Of a stretch of 64,000 nt of DNA, positions 60,930-64,000 are shown piece by piece; the first letter of the stretch is position 1; every line of letters starts with the position of its first letter. Below the pieces are notes generated by a model. It saw only the letters and a program-made list of their open reading frames with translations. It made no database searches and had not been told where the DNA came from. The stretch is taken from contig JAREIK010000385.1 in NCBI GenBank assembly GCA_029783825.1, positions 3,020,501-3,084,500 of the forward strand, given 5' to 3'. The translations under genes were made by a program, and so were the position numbers. This DNA comes from Sapria himalayana (taxonomy: Eukaryota > Streptophyta > Magnoliopsida > Malpighiales > Rafflesiaceae).

Positions 60930-63900
60930 ATGAGAAATATACAAGACATCACTCATATAATGTCAGTAATTGAATCATTGATAGAATTCAAGAATATAGA
61001 GAAGACAAACTCTTTCAAGAGTAAAGAAACGAATACAATGATCAAAATAAATAAGCAAAATAATTTTCCGATGACAAGAAAAAAAATATTACAAGCATAT
61101 TTTCTTTGTGACAGACTACATCTAATTCATGATTATCTTGATCAAAGCAAACTTATTGCTATTTTTAAGAAAAATAAAAATCATAAAAAATATTATTGAA
61201 TGAGCTCAATCTTATTGAGCTCAATTGAAAACAAGATGTGTAGAACACGAAGAAAGTTAATGACGATAGAATTCATTATTATTGATCGTAATATCAAAGT
61301 ATTGGTAGATACAGATATGTATGATTATTTTTTTCTAAGGAAATCACAAAAAATTTAAATTTTAAAATAAATAAAAATAATAAGTGAATCAAGGTAGTGA
61401 ATTATATATAAATTTTAATAATTAATGTTGTACCTTGCGTAAAGGACAATTGAGAGATTGAAAAAAAAAATAATCAACATAATTCTCATGGATTTATGAC
61501 TTGATACTTGGGTTAGATTTTCTAGATTTGATAAATATACTTCTAGTTTTATTTTTTGATTGCAATGCATCTTTGATCATATTTGCCAATGTGGTAATCT
61601 AATAACATGAAATGCCAAATATTTTATAAAATATTGTTGGCAATACAATTAGCAAAATGGATGAGATAATAAACTAATTTATATAACAGCTCTAAAAATA
61701 TATGAAAATTTACTGCCAAAGAGAGATACTTTTAGAAGTGTTATAACATTTTGACTCATTTTGAAATGTCATACATATCAAGTTTCCAAACAAGTTACCA
61801 CCAAAGAGAGAGATAGGCAATCAAATTTATTTGGTGACAAATGTCCTATCAAGGCACCATATCGAAAGACTCTGCTTGAATACAAAGAGCTAAATAAATA
61901 ATTAAAAGAATTAACCTATATTCGACCTTTAAAGGACCCATATGATACTCTTATTTTATTTCAAAGAAAACATAATAGATCAATGTGGTTGTGCATTAAC
62001 TATGAAGCCCTCAACAAATTAATGGTGAAAAATAAATATCTGATTCCTTTAATTACAAAATGGTTTGAAATCATTTTTTAAACTTAATATAAGCCAACTT
62101 AAGGATGTGAGTTAGTTTTTTAAACATAATTTGAGATCATAGTACTATCAAGTATGAATAACTGAAAATAATGAACCAAAGACACATGCGACAAGATACG
62201 AGTCCTATGAATTCTTGGTGATATCATTTGGACTTAAAAATACAGTGACCACATTTTGTACACTTATAAATAAGGTACTACAGTCTTCAATTGATTGTTT
62301 TGTGATGGCATATTTAGACAAAATTATTATGTATAACAAATTGTTAAAAGAAGATATTAATTATTTGAGGTAGATATTTTAAACCTTATGAGAAAATAAT
62401 TGTATTTCAAACAGAAGAAATATTCTTCTACCAACAAAAAATTTTATTTATTGGTCATATTATGAATGATGAAGTAAAACAAATAGACAAAAATAAAGCA
62501 CGGAATATTGACAAATGAAAGCTACCAATAAAAATGACAGAGTTAATATCATTTATAGGGTTGACCAATTACTATATGTATTTCATTCAAGAATATTCTC
62601 ATATTATTATATTATTAACTAATATATTCTAAAATATAAGAATTCAAAATTGGAAATAATCTTTCCATGAAATTTTTATTTATTTAAGGCAAATTATCAC
62701 ATAAATGTTTGTCGTAGTCTTACCAAATCATTCTAAATCATGAGAAGTAGTACATAAGGATGTTTTGGATTTTGTGATCAGAGAGGTACTTGCCCAAGAA
62801 GACCATTTAGTTGCAATTAAAAGTCAGAAGCTAAATAAAATCGAATGACAATAAATAATTCATGAAAAAAATGACCATGATGATTTATTATTTGTGAGTA
62901 TAAATATATTATCTTTTGGGATCAAGATTTATGATAAAATTGATAACGTATCGACCAATTATTTTCAAACACAAAAAGAGTTAACTCTTAAATAATCATG
63001 ATAACAAAAATTATTTGTTGAGGTTGACTTTGTATTGAAATATAAGATAGGAAGAACTAATATGATAGCATATACACTAAATAAAAAAATAAAACTTGCA
63101 ACTATTTGCCAAACACACGGATACCTAAAAGATCATATTAGAGAAGAATTGCCCAAATATTCAATAACATACTCTTCTATGTAGTATGCTATGAAAGAAA
63201 AAACTCTAATTCTAGATGAAAGATAATGTACATTTTAAAAAATAATAAAAGTTGTGTCACCACATTTACAAAAGTTACAAATGAAATTATGTAGGAGTAA
63301 CATTATTCCAAGTAGACTGGTCATTCAGATGTGTATCATACCAAAACTATGATGGAACAATAATATTATTGACCACACATAAAAAATAATTTAAAAGCTT
63401 ATATAAAAACTTATCGAGTTTATTAGCAAGATAATGTGGAACAAAAGATAACAATAGATCTTTCACAACCATTATAAATATAGAACACCCAAAAAAAATA
63501 TCTCCAAGCATTTCATTATGAGATTTCTCAAAATTGATGACTTATAAAATATTATGATGATAGTTGAATGATTATCAAAATATATTACTTTCATCCTTAC
63601 CACAAAAGAATATATATTATAATAAGTAAAATTATTTCTAAGAAATATTATAAAATATGAGGTATTCCTCGATCAACAATCAATAATTGAGATGGGTAGT
63701 TCATATGATGATTTTGGACATAATTATTCAAACTAGTAGAATCAAATCTAAATTTTTCAATGAATATTCACCCCAAACTGATGAGCAAACAAAAATGATG
63801 AATACTCTATTAGAAATATTTCTACGACTCATAAATACCTCACAAAAAGATTAATTGAAAATACTAGATGAGGAATTTCTTACAATTTGTAGCAGTGAGA

Positions 63901-63930
63901 AAAATAAGACAAAGTCTATTTAAAAGTATG
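60930..63930 (+). mobile_element. Decayed Ty3/gypsy gag-pol
   Basis: Motifs on the plus strand in gypsy order: gag knuckle remnant YFLCDRLHLIHDYL (about 61100), protease remnant VLVDTDMYDYFF (61300), RT entry APYRKTLLEYKELNK (61850) and SMWLCINYEALNK (61985), RT core YESYEFLVISFGLKN (62195), the catalytic box as AYLDKIIMYNK (62310), RNase H end FVLKYKIGRTNMIAYTLNKK (63030), and integrase pieces VYQQDNVEQKITIDLSQPL (63420) and QTDEQTKMMNTLLEIFLRL (63780). Many stops and frameshifts. No LTR identified; it runs to the window edge. RT-RH-INT order rules out copia. Confidence 0.85.
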
Positions 63931-64000
63931 ACTGAGCGATAACTATATACCTCAAATACCATTGTGGCGGAATATGCAAAAGCATGACCAAATCCAAAAA

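Overview
This is a nuclear segment of a flowering-plant genome, probably a monocot or another early-diverging angiosperm. The evidence is spliced plant genes with short exons, a plant UGT91-type glycosyltransferase, a PTI1-like kinase, an MBD10/11-type methyl-CpG-binding protein and large AT-rich introns packed with retrotransposon and MITE debris. I cannot name the species.

Layout. (1) 759-14271 (+): 20 exons of PRP8, the core spliceosomal protein. About 300 N-terminal residues lie left of the window, and the introns carry GC-rich MITEs, SINE-like repeats and microsatellites. (2) 14746-15859 (-): a PTI1-like cytoplasmic protein kinase convergent with PRP8; its 3' end has been triplicated between the two genes. 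(3) 16-25 kb: retrotransposon relics, minisatellites and AT-rich DNA. (4) 25438-26889 (+): a PV42a-type four-CBS-domain protein. (5) 28223-29685 (-): a GPI-anchor-type GH17 glucanase with a premature in-frame TAG. (6) 30175-34482 (-): a two-exon MBD10/11-like gene with an unusual EGPD-repeat tail. (7) 34.5-41.4 kb: microsatellites and a degenerate LTR element. (8) 41468-42877 (+): a UGT91-like pseudogene. (9) 43939-54402 (-): the last eight constitutive exons of a plant formamidopyrimidine-DNA glycosylase (FPG/MMH) plus one alternative exon, spread over more than 10 kb of introns. (10) 54.4-64 kb: decayed copia and gypsy elements and four GC-rich MITEs, either a very long FPG intron or intergenic DNA.

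The most interesting items are a pair of phase-matched, apparently mutually exclusive exons in FPG separated by only 59 bp; a GC-AG, stop-free 99-nt intron in PRP8; a family of GC-rich hAT-type MITEs with 8-bp target duplications, several of them inside SINE-like repeats; and a 2.6-kb satellite with higher-order structure inside an FPG intron. The genes are independent housekeeping or signalling loci; I see no operon-like or metabolic cluster. Exon borders were worked out by hand from splice sites, reading phase and remembered family sequences, so allow an error of a base or two.
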